Assembly: GCA_001949185.1 (NCBI GenBank) | Contig: BDGG01000002.1 | Span: 3,233,679-3,297,678, forward strand | DNA: 64,000 nt | Direction: 5' to 3' | Origin: Ramazzottius varieornatus | Lineage: Eukaryota > Tardigrada > Eutardigrada > Parachela > Ramazzottiidae | Shown here: piece after piece, positions 11,531 to 22,386 of the stretch | Numbering within the stretch: position 1 is the first letter of the stretch | Layout of the letters: each line of letters begins with the position of its first letter | The notes under the pieces: model-generated | What the model was told of the DNA's origin: nothing | Seen by the model: only the letters and a program-made list of their open reading frames with translations | Database searches by the model: none | Made by a program: the position numbers and the translations under genes

Positions 11531-12736
11531 TATTACTTCAATCGCGCATTCTCCAATGCTAAGCTCTGTAAGCCCCACTGGACTTGCTAAGTCTGGACAG
11601 AGTGTAATTTCCTAAAATCTCAGGATTTCCTCTTTCGAGACGCCAAATGGTCCGTGGTAAGCAAGACATATACAGGCCGGTATTGTTCCGCGTGGCACCT
11701 AACGACCTTTGAAACATGCATTCCGGCTGGTTGAAAGTACTTAAGTTCCCTGTTTCAACTGAAGGAAGTGCTGGTTTCCCGTAATGGATGGCTGTACACA
11801 AGATGCTTCATTGAATTTTGCGACGTGTGACGTTGGCTTGATCTGTGAAGTCACCCGTTACGATCGTTTGGTTTTTCTCCCACGGCATAATAAAAAAGTG
11901 CGTGGTTGTCGGACAAGGCAGAATTTTGTTTTCCAATGGAAAGTGCTGAAGGAAATTCATTGTGCTTGATTGGCAGAGTCAGTACGTCATACTTCCTTGG
12001 CTGCTCTGTCGTTGGCGACTTTTGGCTGTCAAGTTCATGCGTCATAATTTTGTCTTCAGCAGTATTCCAGAATGCTGAGACCTTCTGTGCCAGTAACATG
12101 CCACCGGTTCACGCGGTCTGCTGTCTCCAGCAAAACAAGTCGTAAATCGGTAATCCGATGTTATTCTGGCAGTGGTCGCTGAACAGCTTACAGACACATG
12201 TGCATGTGTTGAAGGAAGAAGAACTGGTTACAAAATAGTTTTGAGTTCACGAGCACAGCTCGTTCTCGGATGAAATATGTCAGACACTTGTCTAATGGCT
12301 TCTTGCGTCATGGTCCCTGACGTCGCTTGCTGTTTAAACGGAGCGGAAGTTCTTGGCTCCAAATGCCGGAAACACGGTACTGGAGCATGGGTTCGCAGAG
12401 CGGAGGACGGACATTGTGCACGCGCGGACGGAAAGCCGTGCCAGGCACATGTCGGTAGAACGAACCTACACGTACTCCATCTTGTCACGAGAATGGAAGG
12501 ATATTGTTACAGAAATTATGTAATGAGCTGTGCGTGAGACACACCGTATGAAATAACAAAAAGCATACTCAACATCGAAGCATATTTTCGTGACAAATTG
12601 GTGTCGCTTACTGATGATGATGTATCAAAAATAGACAATGCTTCGGTGCAAGGTTCTGAGGAAAAACTACTGCCGGCGAGCTGAGGCTGAAGACGTCATG
12701 GAAGCAGAAAACGGAGAACTCCTCGAGCAGTGTTGA
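11531..12736. other. intergenic stretch, no supported gene
   Basis: Only short frames on both strands, without motifs or a consistent splice pattern. Confidence 0.4.
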
Positions 12737-12815
12737 TTGCGGGTTATGCGATACGGTGCATCTGTTGCACGGCTTCCACCTGACCGGCTCTTCGATACTA
12801 CGAGGAAGAATACAC

Positions 12816-12966
12816 TGTAGTACTCTCAAATTAAAGCGCACTCAACCACGTGATGAGTCATTACTGCCCCGTACGATCAAATGTTATGAGTTACGCCTGC
12901 ATCACTTCACCCGGGTATTATTTACTATTCAGGTGGCTGAGTGCGCTTTACATTGGGAGCGCTACA
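12816..12966. repeat. 151-bp inverted-repeat element (MITE-like)
   Basis: Arms of about 55 bases, 12816-12870 and 12912-12966, are imperfect inverted copies. They begin TGTAGTACTCTC / TGTAGCGCTCCC and share AAAGCGCACTCA-CCAC. The loop is about 40 bases. It lies at the 3' side of the FABP-like gene, between its last certain exon and a possible terminal exon. Confidence 0.7.
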
Positions 12967-13087
12967 TTATCATGATTACGTGCGAGGTTGTTACAAATGA
13001 TAGATACATATGAAACAATGTTTCACGTGACTCTTTGTCGCTCGGTTCGACCAGGTTTCACACTTGTCTCCTCCTGTGACCGCTTAC

Positions 13088-16000
13088 CTTTGTTATCTTG
13101 GTAAAATTGTCGTTGTAAACAAAGTCGACCGAAAACTTGTGACCATCGGTCGTCTCAAAGGACGACTGCAATGTTCGGCAAAGTTCATCCCATCGGTAAA
13201 TGCTCTGAAAGAATAACACAAAATCATGTTTCTGTACGAGACGTGCAATTCCACTTCAACCCTCGATCAGTGAGGGTAAGATCTGCACCGTGGCACCCTT
13301 ATCTGTCGTCCTACTGTGATACCTGGAAAGTCGAAACAACCCTTCACAGTCACATCCTGCACCACTGGGCAAAAACCGAATTTGAGTTTTAATGGATACG
13401 TGTTTCCCAATTTTGTAGCATGTTACCTCATCAGCAGTTACAAAAAGTCCCTGGGGTGCGAAAACTTCAAAACCGTTTCTGCAAAAATCGTTTCAATAAT
13501 CAATACTCCGGAAGCTAGGCTGCAGAAACCAATCTGCTGACAACACGTAGTGAGACCCCTGCTTATACCAGGCTTTCCTGTGCGGCAGTGCTCTACCTGC
13601 ATAGTTTGACACTAGCGGGCTACACTAGTTCTGGATATCCGATTTACGATGCGGGATGTACCGGAGAATGGTCACATAAAGAACTGAACGGTATTACGCC
13701 GTGCTTTTACAAGACCGGCTTGTGCAGTACCGCGGAACAACACCCTTCCCAGTCCAGTTGAGTTCTTGGTCCCTCCTCAAAAGTTCTCTACTCATGGGCC
13801 ATGAAGCTGGCACAAACCGAGCTTTTAATCCAAGACAAACCTGCTATCGTGAAATCTGCCTTTTTTCTGGTGAACCAGCGATCCGGCTAGGCTGTTCTCC
13901 AGCTATGTTACCGTAACTGTGACTGTTCTTTTTGTTTTCAGTAGTAAATTTTGATAATTTCTCGTTTATGCATGTTTATCAAAATTCACCTCGTGTTTCC
14001 AGAATTCTGACATTACAATGTGCAGATTAATCGAACTCGACAGTGCACGATGTGGCCTTATTTGAAGCGAGTGTCTTACCCTCACGGTGATATCGCCTTG
14101 AAAAGGATCCGGAGTCGCCTGCCACTCATCCATAACAAACCGTCGAGCGACAGACCGCTGAGCTGCCGGGGTGACGATAATCTGCACGAACTCCGCGCCA
14201 TCTCGTACGAGGACGATGTGCGATATCGTGGGTCCTAGCTGATCTGCCACAGCTTTAGGGTATCCTGGGGAGACATACAGTCCGTTCAAGCCAAGTTTTG
14301 TAAAACAGTACCGTTTCCTTTATAACTACATCCAAGATGTCAAATCTGTCTACAGACGATACAGCATTCAATTCTGATTCCGAAAATTCAGATTCAGGAA
14401 ACACACTTTTGTTCTTGAAAAGACCTTCTCAAAAATTTCACCGTGCCAGAAGAAATCCTGATGAGCAAAAACGTGGTCGGACCCGTTTTGGGCGCTTGTC
14501 AAAACGTTATAGACAACAAGTGCTGAACAAACATCGAAAAACCTCCATCGGTTGAGAAGTTTGGGGAATATACTTTTCAGGGAGAACTTTCTCGAACCAG
14601 GCCATACTCCAATATGAAATCTAAAATTATGTTGAACGATAGCTACACTGAGCCCCATAAGTGACCGATCACCCCACATCTTAGCAAACAATTCGCATTT
14701 TCACTCTCATGCATCCGATTTGGTTGTTTTTGGTACAGTTACACAGACCGATGTTTCTTCTCTCGGATCACGTGACTTTGTTCCAGATCAATCAACAAAT
14801 TAACTGGTGATGGTTCACCGAAAAACCTGCATACCTGGCCTGGCTTTGGCGTCGTCTCATGGCGTCTTTGACATCATTGTTCCAAAATCCTTACTGACAG
14901 AAGAAGCAGCAACCATCGCGCTCTCGAACGAGCCTACGTAGAAATTTTTCGGTGGTCAGGAAAGTAGCTTGCGCGCATAGACCCACCGGGAAGTATTTGC
15001 GAAAAAATCATGTCACGCCGAACTTAGATGATCATAGCTCTATTTCTGACAAGATGGTCCATAATAATCGATTTTGGCTTCCTTGTGGAAGGTAACAGGT
15101 ATTTGAAATCGATTTTAAGCGAGCAAAACATAGACAAGCGACTTGCCATGATCAGACCTTCCGATCACCGCAGATACTACCACGTTGTTCTTTTCGCGCG
15201 AGTTTTCTGTTTGACCACCGAAAAATTCCCACGTAGGCTCGTTCGAGAGCGCGATGGTTGCTGCTTTTTGCGGCTGTAAGGATTTTGGAACAGTGATGTC
15301 AAAGACGCCATGACACGACGCCAAGGCCAAGCCAGGTATCCAGGTTCTTCGGTGAACCATCACCAGTTAATTTGTTGATTGATCTTGAATCTTGAATGGC
15401 AGTTTCCGAAAAGGCAGAATTAATATCTTTGATTACTGCGAAAAAAAACAAACAGCGGTTTTGAAAATCTGCTCTGCCATGACACCTTAAAACTTTTCTG
15501 TGTTTTGCCTGAAAAGAGCAGATTAGAGAAGTTGCACCTTGAGCAGATGGTTTGAACAAACGAGAACTGAGTAATTTTGAAAATTAAAGTTTATAAAAGC
15601 ATTCACTAGAAGCTTTGAGAAGTTGCACAACGCGGGCTAGTTTGAAGAAAAACGGTGGGACAAACGACCGCTGCTGGTCATGGTGGTTTGTTCGGCAGTA
15701 ATTAGCCCACCAAGTTAAAAAATAGCCGGCCCAAATGCAAATCTGATTGACTGATTGTTCGGAGTGGAGGTCCTGTGTTGCCCGGGCACCGACTACGCTT
15801 CCCAGTGCTTCGGGCCAGCCAGGGCATTACTGACGGCAATTCGTTCGTGTTTGAAATCTACGGGTGATCTTCTTCGTGATTCACGAACGAAGCTCCCCTT
15901 CGTTTCGTGAATCGCGAGGCGAATTACAAATCTTGAATATTTAAACTTTTCTAAATCCAGTCGTTTTGTCCAAACTGTCGTTTGTTCAAACCATCTGTTC

Positions 16001-16642
16001 AAAGTGCAACTTCTCTATGCTTCAGCACGGACATCTGCGGATTTTGAGTTAGATGACCTGTAGATCTTAATCTATCTTCCATACGACGGTTTATGACAGA
16101 TGTTTTGGGTCCGTAAATGGATTAAGGTTGAGATTTTGTGTCGAGTCAGGTTTCGGTGCTTCGACATTTGAGAAACTGCATGACGAAGTGAAAAATGAAT
16201 AGCCAGAAGTTAAAAATAACCAGAAGTTTTTGAAATCGAGTAAAAAATGTGAGCCAGGCTCTGATATGCGCAGGTTCATCTTGGTTTCAACCGTATCATC
16301 GCAATAAATATTTCAAGTACGTACACATTGACTGATCGGACGATTAGACATATTCGCAAACCTGCTTCGACGAGGTAGTCAGCGGCTTTCTCATCAATAC
16401 GGTCTTCCACAAATACGCCCAACCATCTCGGTTCTGGCATTATGTACGTGATTTCCTGGAAAAAAAGCCCACACAGAGGGGTCGTTTTCCGATTCGGATA
16501 CGAAGTACCTACAGAAATGTGGAGAAGGGAGAACTAATTTTTCTTTAACCAAAGCTAGACCAGCTGAAGCCAGACTACCGAAGACATGGCCAGAGGCATC
16601 CCAAGTGAAAAGAAGCAGAGCAATACACAATGCGAAATGCGT
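13088..16642 (-). CDS. secreted FABP/iLBP-fold protein (possibly SAHS-like), exons spread over 3.5 kb
   Basis: Three exons are well supported. At 16362-16455 the piece PEPRWLGVFVEDRIDEKAAD matches the first strand and helices of fatty-acid-binding proteins, and its end falls at the usual FABP intron-1 position. At 14080-14264 the segment LVRDGAEFVQIIVTPA followed by RFVMDEWQAT aligns with strands B to F. At 13088-13204 the segment SSFETTDGHKFSVDFV fits later strands. All phases agree. A signal-peptide-like exon begins near 16642 (HFALCIALLLFTWDASG), but the codon where Met is expected reads ACG. A possible last exon is 12737-12793 (YRRAGQVEAVQQMHRIA then stop). The fold binds small lipids; tardigrade SAHS proteins share it. 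Introns contain the repeats at 13761-13897, 14786-15384 and 15525-16016. The 5' and 3' ends are uncertain, and the gene may be decaying. Confidence 0.5.
13761..13897 (+). repeat. dispersed repeat, copy 1 (second copy at 42588-42809)
   Basis: This stretch matches 42588-42809 at its two ends (GTTCTTGGTCCCT, then CGAGCTTTTAAT and ATCGTGAAATC). The second copy carries extra internal sequence of about 85 bases. It is non-coding and lies within an intron of the FABP-like gene. Confidence 0.65.
14786..15384. repeat. foldback element with about 172-bp inverted arms
   Basis: Arms 14786-14957 and 15213-15384 are inverted copies, with the outermost 35 bases (starting AGATCAATCAACAAATTAAC) identical. 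The 255-base centre is unrelated sequence. It sits in the 2.1-kb intron of the FABP-like gene. No transposase frame is present, so it is a non-autonomous element. Confidence 0.8.
15525..16016. repeat. inverted-repeat element, about 42-bp ends
   Basis: The left end 15525-15566 (AGAGAAGTTGCACCTTGAGC) and the right end 15976-16016 are inverted copies with few differences. The interior of about 400 bases has no coding potential. It lies in the same FABP-like intron as the foldback at 14786-15384. Confidence 0.7.
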
Positions 16643-17359
16643 GGTTTTGCCTCAGGCTAAATTATTGCTGCAAGTTTCGCCACAGGCGCTTCCCCCTGTT
16701 CGAAAAATTTTGTGCGGATATCTTGCAACCAGCTTCATGTAGGGAACTGCAACGCACTTCCGCTTCAACCGGTAACTTTACAATCTGTTGTTCTGGTTCT
16801 CGATGGCGTCAGGCTACCCATAAATCGCCCCTTCCGCTACCGTTGCCTCTAACCGGGAAGTATCCATACGTAACCCATCTCGGAATGGGTTGACACGAGC
16901 CGCAGGGATCCGGTCTTGACCGGGGTCTCTGTCTTTGCCAGTCCACATTAGCCTTAAGTATGATCTGTGTCTGTTATGATTTTGAAACGACTAAGCTGAA
17001 GTGTTCAAGAATTTTGTCTGTTGAGTTCCTGAAACCACTCCCCGTTCTTCCGAATTTGTCTCCGGTACACAGATTCATGCGAAGCTACAACAGTGTTCCC
17101 TGATATCTGTTCTGTTCCGGCGACTGGTTTGGTCTTTCGACTTTCCTGCCGTTTCCCGCTGCAGCTATGAATATCAAAGCGTTATGTCATGTCAATAAGC
17201 TTCTGATTCCGCTGAAAGTCCTGATGGTGCTGGTTCATGGGGGTCAGTCTGGACCACGTGGTCTAGTAGCTCAACTTTGCAAGCACGTAAACCTATCACC
17301 ATTCCTTTGCCCAACCAGTCAATTTCGATAGGTATCGCGGCTACCAGCGCAAAGTTTAG

Positions 17360-18349
17360 CCAAAAGTGTTGGTGTCCTCTTTTACGACCGACGAGTCACC
17401 AGCCTGGTGCTGGCCGTGTTCGTCTCCGGATTTGGCTTCGGATTTCTTACTGCGAAAGTTATTAAAGTACAGCCGATATGCCACAAGTTGGTTCAAAATA
17501 ATCTTCTCGCAGGTTTCTTCTGTGGTTTATGGAGGAAGAGCTGCATTCGACGAAGCTGATGATGGGTCTCACTCAAACCATCGTAGGGCTAAGCGGTGTC
17601 CTGGGGATGTTCTCCGCAGGCTGGATAATTCCCCGAGTGGGATACACGTCTGTTTTTGCGTCTGACATCTTGTTGTATTCACCGCGATTCCTGGCGCTGT
17701 CTTTCATTCCTGCTGGACAAGACTGTTATGTTGAGCTCCTGCAAATACTCGATGGGATTTCCCATGCTTTGGTATACAGGGGAACCTTTTTGTGCTGGTT
17801 GACTACGCATCATTTGCTTTCTCCTGTAGGTAATGGTTGCCGCTTCCGATTATGCCGGTAAATTGTCACCGAAGTATCTAGCCTCATTGCAAGGCATCAC
17901 CTGCGCTGCCCATTACTGTATCGGTAAAGTTATCAATTTTATACTATTGATACATGGCCGTCCACGTCCACATCCCTGCCGCCAATGAAATCCGCGTTTG
18001 TAGGGAAAGGCGGTGGCAGCCTTATCGGCGGATTACTCTACAACAAGTTCGGGCCGCGGTTGAGATTTCAGGATCTACTCGATGATTTAAGCTTCTGCCC
18101 CACAAAATTGCTCTCTGCTCTGACTCTCTTGCCGTTTGTGGTTTACAGATACGCTTCCTGTTTATGCTTTACGCGGAATCCCAATATTTTCTTGTGGCAA
18201 GAGGTCACCGGCGCACGGAAAAGGAATTTAAAGCTCGCAGAAGCGACGTCCCCGCCAACGAAGCTTTGCTACACGGACAGGCAGCCCAAATAAGCTTATT
18301 TGACTGGTTTCGCGGCTTAATGTCGCAGCTTTTTACAATAGAGAGTTAG
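17360..18349 (+). pseudogene. MFSD6-like major facilitator transporter, partial and probably broken
   Basis: Exon-like blocks are 17360-17466 (hydrophobic, VLAVFVSGFGFGFLTA), 17514-17771, 17830-17923, 18004-18071 and 18149-18349. The second block has FLLWFMEEE, MMGLTQTIVGLSGVLGMFSA and then ELLQILDGISHAL. The third reads ASLQGITCAAHYCIG and the fourth KGGGSLIGGLLYNKFGPR. These match the C-terminal half of MFSD6-type transporters, in which a membrane channel half ends with GKGxGSLIGG. Two defects stand out: the junction from block 1 to block 2 needs a one-base shift, and the intron after RLRFQ at 18072 begins GATCTA and lacks a GT donor. N-terminal membrane segments are not identifiable. A diverged live gene with unusual splicing is possible but less likely. 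Confidence 0.6.
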
Positions 18350-18441
18350 GTACGGTACTTTCACTCGTGATCATATTATAGTGGCATGCTCCTCAGTTTT
18401 TTCAGCTAGATTCCGTCTACATGATGAATTATTGTTTCCAG

Positions 18442-19170
18442 TCATTTATCAAGCGTCTTTCGGTACTGTTCGGCTAACTCTGACGTTTTCTTTATATGGT
18501 AGTCCAGGATGGAAAACGGTTTGTTGATCTCTTTTACGCATTCATGGGGACGTGACAGTAGCCGCTTTGTCTTGGATGGTTTTGCAGCTGGTGGAGGTCG
18601 TGCAAACCGGGCGTGAGCGACAGGTTGCTCTGCCGCGCTAAGTGTTGCCTTCGCAGCATCGCTAATTCCTTTGCAGTCTTCGTTCGTATTACAGCCCTTC
18701 GGAAAAATTCACGCCAGTAAGTTACGTCCTGTTTGCACTCAAAACAGGACGTAAAACGGTAAAAGGAGAGTACAAAAAACTTCATGTGCAGAGCACGTAC
18801 CCAGACTATAGGGTGCTTTGGCTCGATATCGACTATGCATCGGCGAACTCACCAGTGCAGAACTAGAAAAAAAATGAACGTTCGAAGGTTCACAGGGAAC
18901 CCGTGGCTGGATAGCTCGATCGTTCGCTTACCAGACCGGGATCCTCACACATATGCATCGAGGTGGAAAAGCACGGTTGGTCCTTCCCCGCCTCTACAAA
19001 AGTAAGGTAGAGCAAACCCCTACACCACACGCTTTAGAATTTTTAATCCAGGAGAAAAAGAGGCTTATGGGCTTGCCCAGAACTCCTTGCGCAAGCAGTG
19101 CGCAGAAGGCGATTATACAAGTCGCTGCATGCCGAGGCCAAGCTCGAGTTCTCTCGCGATTCACTGTTGA
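18442..19170 (-). CDS. unidentified gene, 3' exons only
   Basis: The last exon is convincing as coding sequence: from about 18703 down to a stop at 18442 it reads a Pro/Ala-rich stretch, then SKTKRLLSRPHECVKEINKP, FSILDYHIKKTSELAEQ and YRKTLDK. Two further exon-like blocks lie upstream, one at about 18940-19002 (AGKDQPCFSTSMHMCEDPGL, preceded by TTTTGTAG and followed by GTAAGC). The other is at about 19050-19165 (SLASACSDLYNRLLRTACAR). How these join is not certain, and a start codon was not found. I do not recognise the family. It is convergent with the MFSD6-like remnant. Confidence 0.35.
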
Positions 19171-19715
19171 GGCATACAAAACGATAAAAATGATCATATC
19201 TTGAAGGGTACGAGATTCTCATCGAGGTGTTAATATTGGCCTTTCGCGTTTAGAGGTATTTCGCTGGTAAAACATGACAATGAAACATTAATTAAATTAC
19301 TGTAAACATTATCATAGCTATTGGGCTAAGCTTTGGTACCAACACCCTAGGATACGTTTCATTGTGCATCGAGGAAAAGTCTTTCGGGTAATCTTCCCGA
19401 GCAATTTTGAGAGGCTTGCTTGTTTCAGTCGCTGTGCCGAACTACGTCATCCAACCAGTTAAGGGTACTGTTAGATCACTTGAACAATAGTCTTGATGAC
19501 GTTTTGGAACCTGGCCGGCAGCGTTGTTCGATTTTGCCTCACAGACCTTCTTGGAGGCACATAAATTACGGCCAGACTTCTTCGCGCTGAGCTGAAAAAT
19601 CGTTGAGCGAGATTTTGGCACCGTGAACAGAGCTCTCAGATGTTAAATTGGATGCTTCATCGTTTAAGAATAAGTAGGAAGTTGGGTAAAGTAGTCCGAA
19701 AGAATTGAAACTACG

Positions 19716-19836
19716 GTAATGCTTCATGAACTAAGTGAGTCATCATACGCGCGAAACATCCCTTAGGGGATTGGTAGGGCAAAATTTCAACTGTACGCGT
19801 ATGATGACTCACTTCGCCAAGTTCATGAAGCATTAC
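19716..19836. repeat. short inverted repeat (hairpin)
   Basis: 19716-19751 and 19796-19836 are inverted copies (GTAATGCTTCATGAACT and AAGTGAGTCATCATACGCG), interrupted by four extra bases on the right side. The loop is about 45 bases. It is probably the remnant of a small non-autonomous element. Confidence 0.65.
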
Positions 19837-20004
19837 AGTATTTTCCAAGACACCGCCAACGTAGATGAGACAGACTGTAGTACAGTTCTGACAGGCGTAA
19901 AGTAGCTATCATTACGGAAAGGAAGTTGCAAAGTCCAACAAAGTTGGTACAGAAAAGGAGCGGGCATGTTTATTACAAGAAAGGGCTGGGTTGCGGCGCG
20001 AAGG

Positions 20005-20337
20005 TCATGGTGGTGGTCCGTTGGACAGTAAACGACGCAGCAAGAATTCTCGAAGGGGGAGAGTTGGGCCGCTGAGGGTACCTCTTGTTCCTTTCCGGGA
20101 GAACAGAACATACTGGCGGGACTGACCGAGTCTCGCTGCTGCCAAGTCGGCCACTTTAGTTGGTAGCAGTTTGTTCCCCTGCCATGTCGGCATATCGTGG
20201 ATGACCAGAAACCTCTTTTGAAGGCGGCGTGCCGCCGGCGGTGCTGACCTACCGTCTCCGGATCCGTCGTCTGGTAAGGAAGCATCAAGAAAACTCATAA
20301 CGGCACAGAGAAAAAGGACGTAAAAAGCAAGCTTCAT
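20005..20337 (-). CDS. small secreted protein, neuropeptide-precursor-like
   Basis: An uninterrupted 110-residue frame starts at ATG 20335-20337. MKLAFYVLFLCAVMSFLDA is a strong signal peptide. The pro-part DDGSGDGRSAPPAARRLQKR ends in a dibasic site. After KR comes FLVIHDMPTWQGNKLLPTKV and a further chain with RK and RR dibasic pairs and the end LLSNGPPP. There are no cysteines and no Gly-Lys-Arg amidation signal. The architecture fits a processed peptide precursor or a small secreted structural protein. A second gene of similar layout lies at 21979-22386 on the same strand. Confidence 0.55.
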   Translation of the reverse strand: MKLAFYVLFLCAVMSFLDASLPDDGSGDGRSAPPAARRLQKRFLVIHDMPTWQGNKLLPTKVADLAAARLGQSRQYVLFSRKGTRGTLSGPTLPLREFLLRRLLSNGPPP

Positions 20338-20775
20338 CCTGTAAAAGATACGTTACAACAAAAAGTTTGATACCGGGAAAAATATTGTAAGAACCGAAAT
20401 GTTTTATGGAATGATTTATCTGCAGTGGCCTGTTTTTATAGCACAACGGGACTTTGTGACCTTTTCTTGCGGCGATGTTGTCGTCATTTACCTTCACATG
20501 AACTTTAATTGCGGGAAGTTATTGGGTGGATAGGAAGTATGAATATTGTAACACGAGACGAAGTGAGGGTACAGACCCATCACAAATTACCGCAATTCAA
20601 ATTGGCATTTGAGTTAACAACGTTTCCACAGACTTTGCCAGTTTCGATGGTGCTTAGATAATTGAAGCACGATGCCAGACGAGATCGTTACTGACATCGA
20701 TCGAAGCGTTTCTCCCACGGAAAAGCGTAAGATCTTTAACCATGCAAACATTTCTATCGTAGCTAATTGGGTACC

Positions 20776-21535
20776 TTACAGTCACTGTCACTGGTCATGG
20801 CCACCCCATAGTTTTCCTTCGCTCCATCATATCTTTCGATCCCATTGTCCGATTCCCGATCTTCAAAGAGCACTATGCTCGAGACTCTTTGGAATTTCTG
20901 ATCACGTGACAGACCGGTCCCCTTTTTAACCAATCAACCCTTAAGCGCTGCTGGTTCGGACCAGGAAATAAGAATGATTTTTGGCTCTCGCTCCCACGCC
21001 CCGGACAGGTCGANNNNNNNNNNNNNNNNNNNNNNNNNNNNNNNNNNNNNNNNNNNNNNNNNNAAACTGTGCTTGTCCAGGAGAGGCATCTCGTCGAATT
21101 TGTACAGATCAATTTTGTCCACAGAGGATGATCTCGACGAAAGATACACGTGGCGGAACGATTTTGTCCATAAGATATGTGGCAAAACGAGCTTCAGTCC
21201 ACATGCATAAAAATTTTGTGAGAAATTTTTAGTGGAAATTCCTCTTAGTGAAGTTGACAGAGGAATGTTTCTGTTACATCCTAGCCGTTTCGGCTTTTCC
21301 ATCGACCTGTCACGGGATGTGAGAGCGAGAGCCAAAAATCATCCTTATTGCCTGGTCCGAACCAGCAGCGCTTAAGGGTTGATTGGTTAAAAAGGGGACC
21401 GGTCTGTCACGTGATCAGAAATTCCAAAGAGTCTCGAGCATAGTGCTCTTTGAAGATCGGGATTCGGACAACGGAAAGATATGATGGAACGAAGGAAAAC
21501 TATGGGGTGGCCATGACCAATGACAGTGACTGTAA
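20776..21535. repeat. foldback element with about 235-bp inverted arms, containing an assembly gap
   Basis: Left arm 20776-21013 and right arm 21302-21535 are inverted copies with few differences and end TTACAGTCACTGTCA. The centre includes 50 undetermined bases (21014-21063). No transposase is encoded. Open frames that run through the gap are artefacts. Confidence 0.85.
21014..21063. other. assembly gap (50 N)
   Basis: Fifty N, probably a placeholder length. It starts exactly at the inner end of the left arm of the foldback. Confidence 0.99.
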
Positions 21536-21978
21536 AATGCGAGATCGCCGCAGGATTTTGCAGCTTTATGCCGCTCCCTTTGGTCGACACTCAACGCACA
21601 GCCTGTGTCAGCGATTCTGCTGTGCTTGAAATTTCGTGACGGTTCACGGCTCAGGGTTCATAATGATATTCGGTTCATTGATTTGCGCACAAATCGTTGA
21701 TGCTGTCCGAAATAAACTTAATGGCATTAAGTATTGTGTACGTTGTCCATTTTGGGTTTCATAACATCCGTTTTCGGGCTATTTTAGCAGAATTCAGCTG
21801 ATTAAATTTCACTAATTTTCCGGTAGATTATTCGTACGCGTGGTAGCTTTCTTGCTCGCCATGGATCTGCATCTTCATTGCGCAGGACTACAGTACAACA
21901 GATCTGAACAGAACCCCGTGTCAATGAAACAGTGTTCCGAAAAATACTGTACGCAAAAAGGTAGTTATCTGGAAGTGC

Positions 21979-22386
21979 TCATTGCAAAAGCGCGTATCCT
22001 GGTTTCCACGAACTGGGGTCGTAGTATCTTGCGAGGAAGGATCCCTTCGAGGATGGGAAAGGTATTGCTCTTGGCACAACGACGGCTTGGTCTTGCCCGC
22101 TTTCTTCCGCAATGCTGTCGTTTTCGGCTTCGGCGTTGGGGAGTGCAGTTAGAGCAGCAAAGGTGGTTCTTGGGATCATTCTGTCCTTCAGCTTCAATAA
22201 GGGAGGCCATTTCGAAAGTCCTAGTCCAATCAAGTAGCGCTTGTGCCCGTGCTGGTGGCGCCCATTCTCAGTGATATCCGTGCTCATCAGACGATCCGTA
22301 GTTGAACTAGCTTCTCTGAGATCAATCGCTGTTGACAGTACAAACGTCAGCAGGACAAAATGTAACTTGATGAGAAAAACCGCCAT
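21979..22386 (-). CDS. small secreted protein, neuropeptide-precursor-like (second copy type)
   Basis: The frame extends 15 codons further upstream, but MAVFLIKLHFVLLTFVLSTA at 22386 is the best signal peptide start and gives 135 residues. A short acidic and polar pro-part ends in GHKR, followed by YLIGLGLSKWPPLLKLKDR. It lacks cysteines. The pattern KR-aromatic-L-I/V...W...LL-K resembles the sequence after KR in the gene at 20005-20337, which suggests distant paralogy, but the similarity is weak. Function unknown. Confidence 0.5.
   Translation of the reverse strand: MAVFLIKLHFVLLTFVLSTAIDLREASSTTDRLMSTDITENGRHQHGHKRYLIGLGLSKWPPLLKLKDRMIPRTTFAALTALPNAEAENDSIAEESGQDQAVVVPRAIPFPSSKGSFLARYYDPSSWKPGYALLQ

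Noticed and set aside
20873-21335. Open frames running across the 50-N gap
   Set aside because: The gap length is a placeholder, so any frame through it is meaningless; the flanks are foldback arms.
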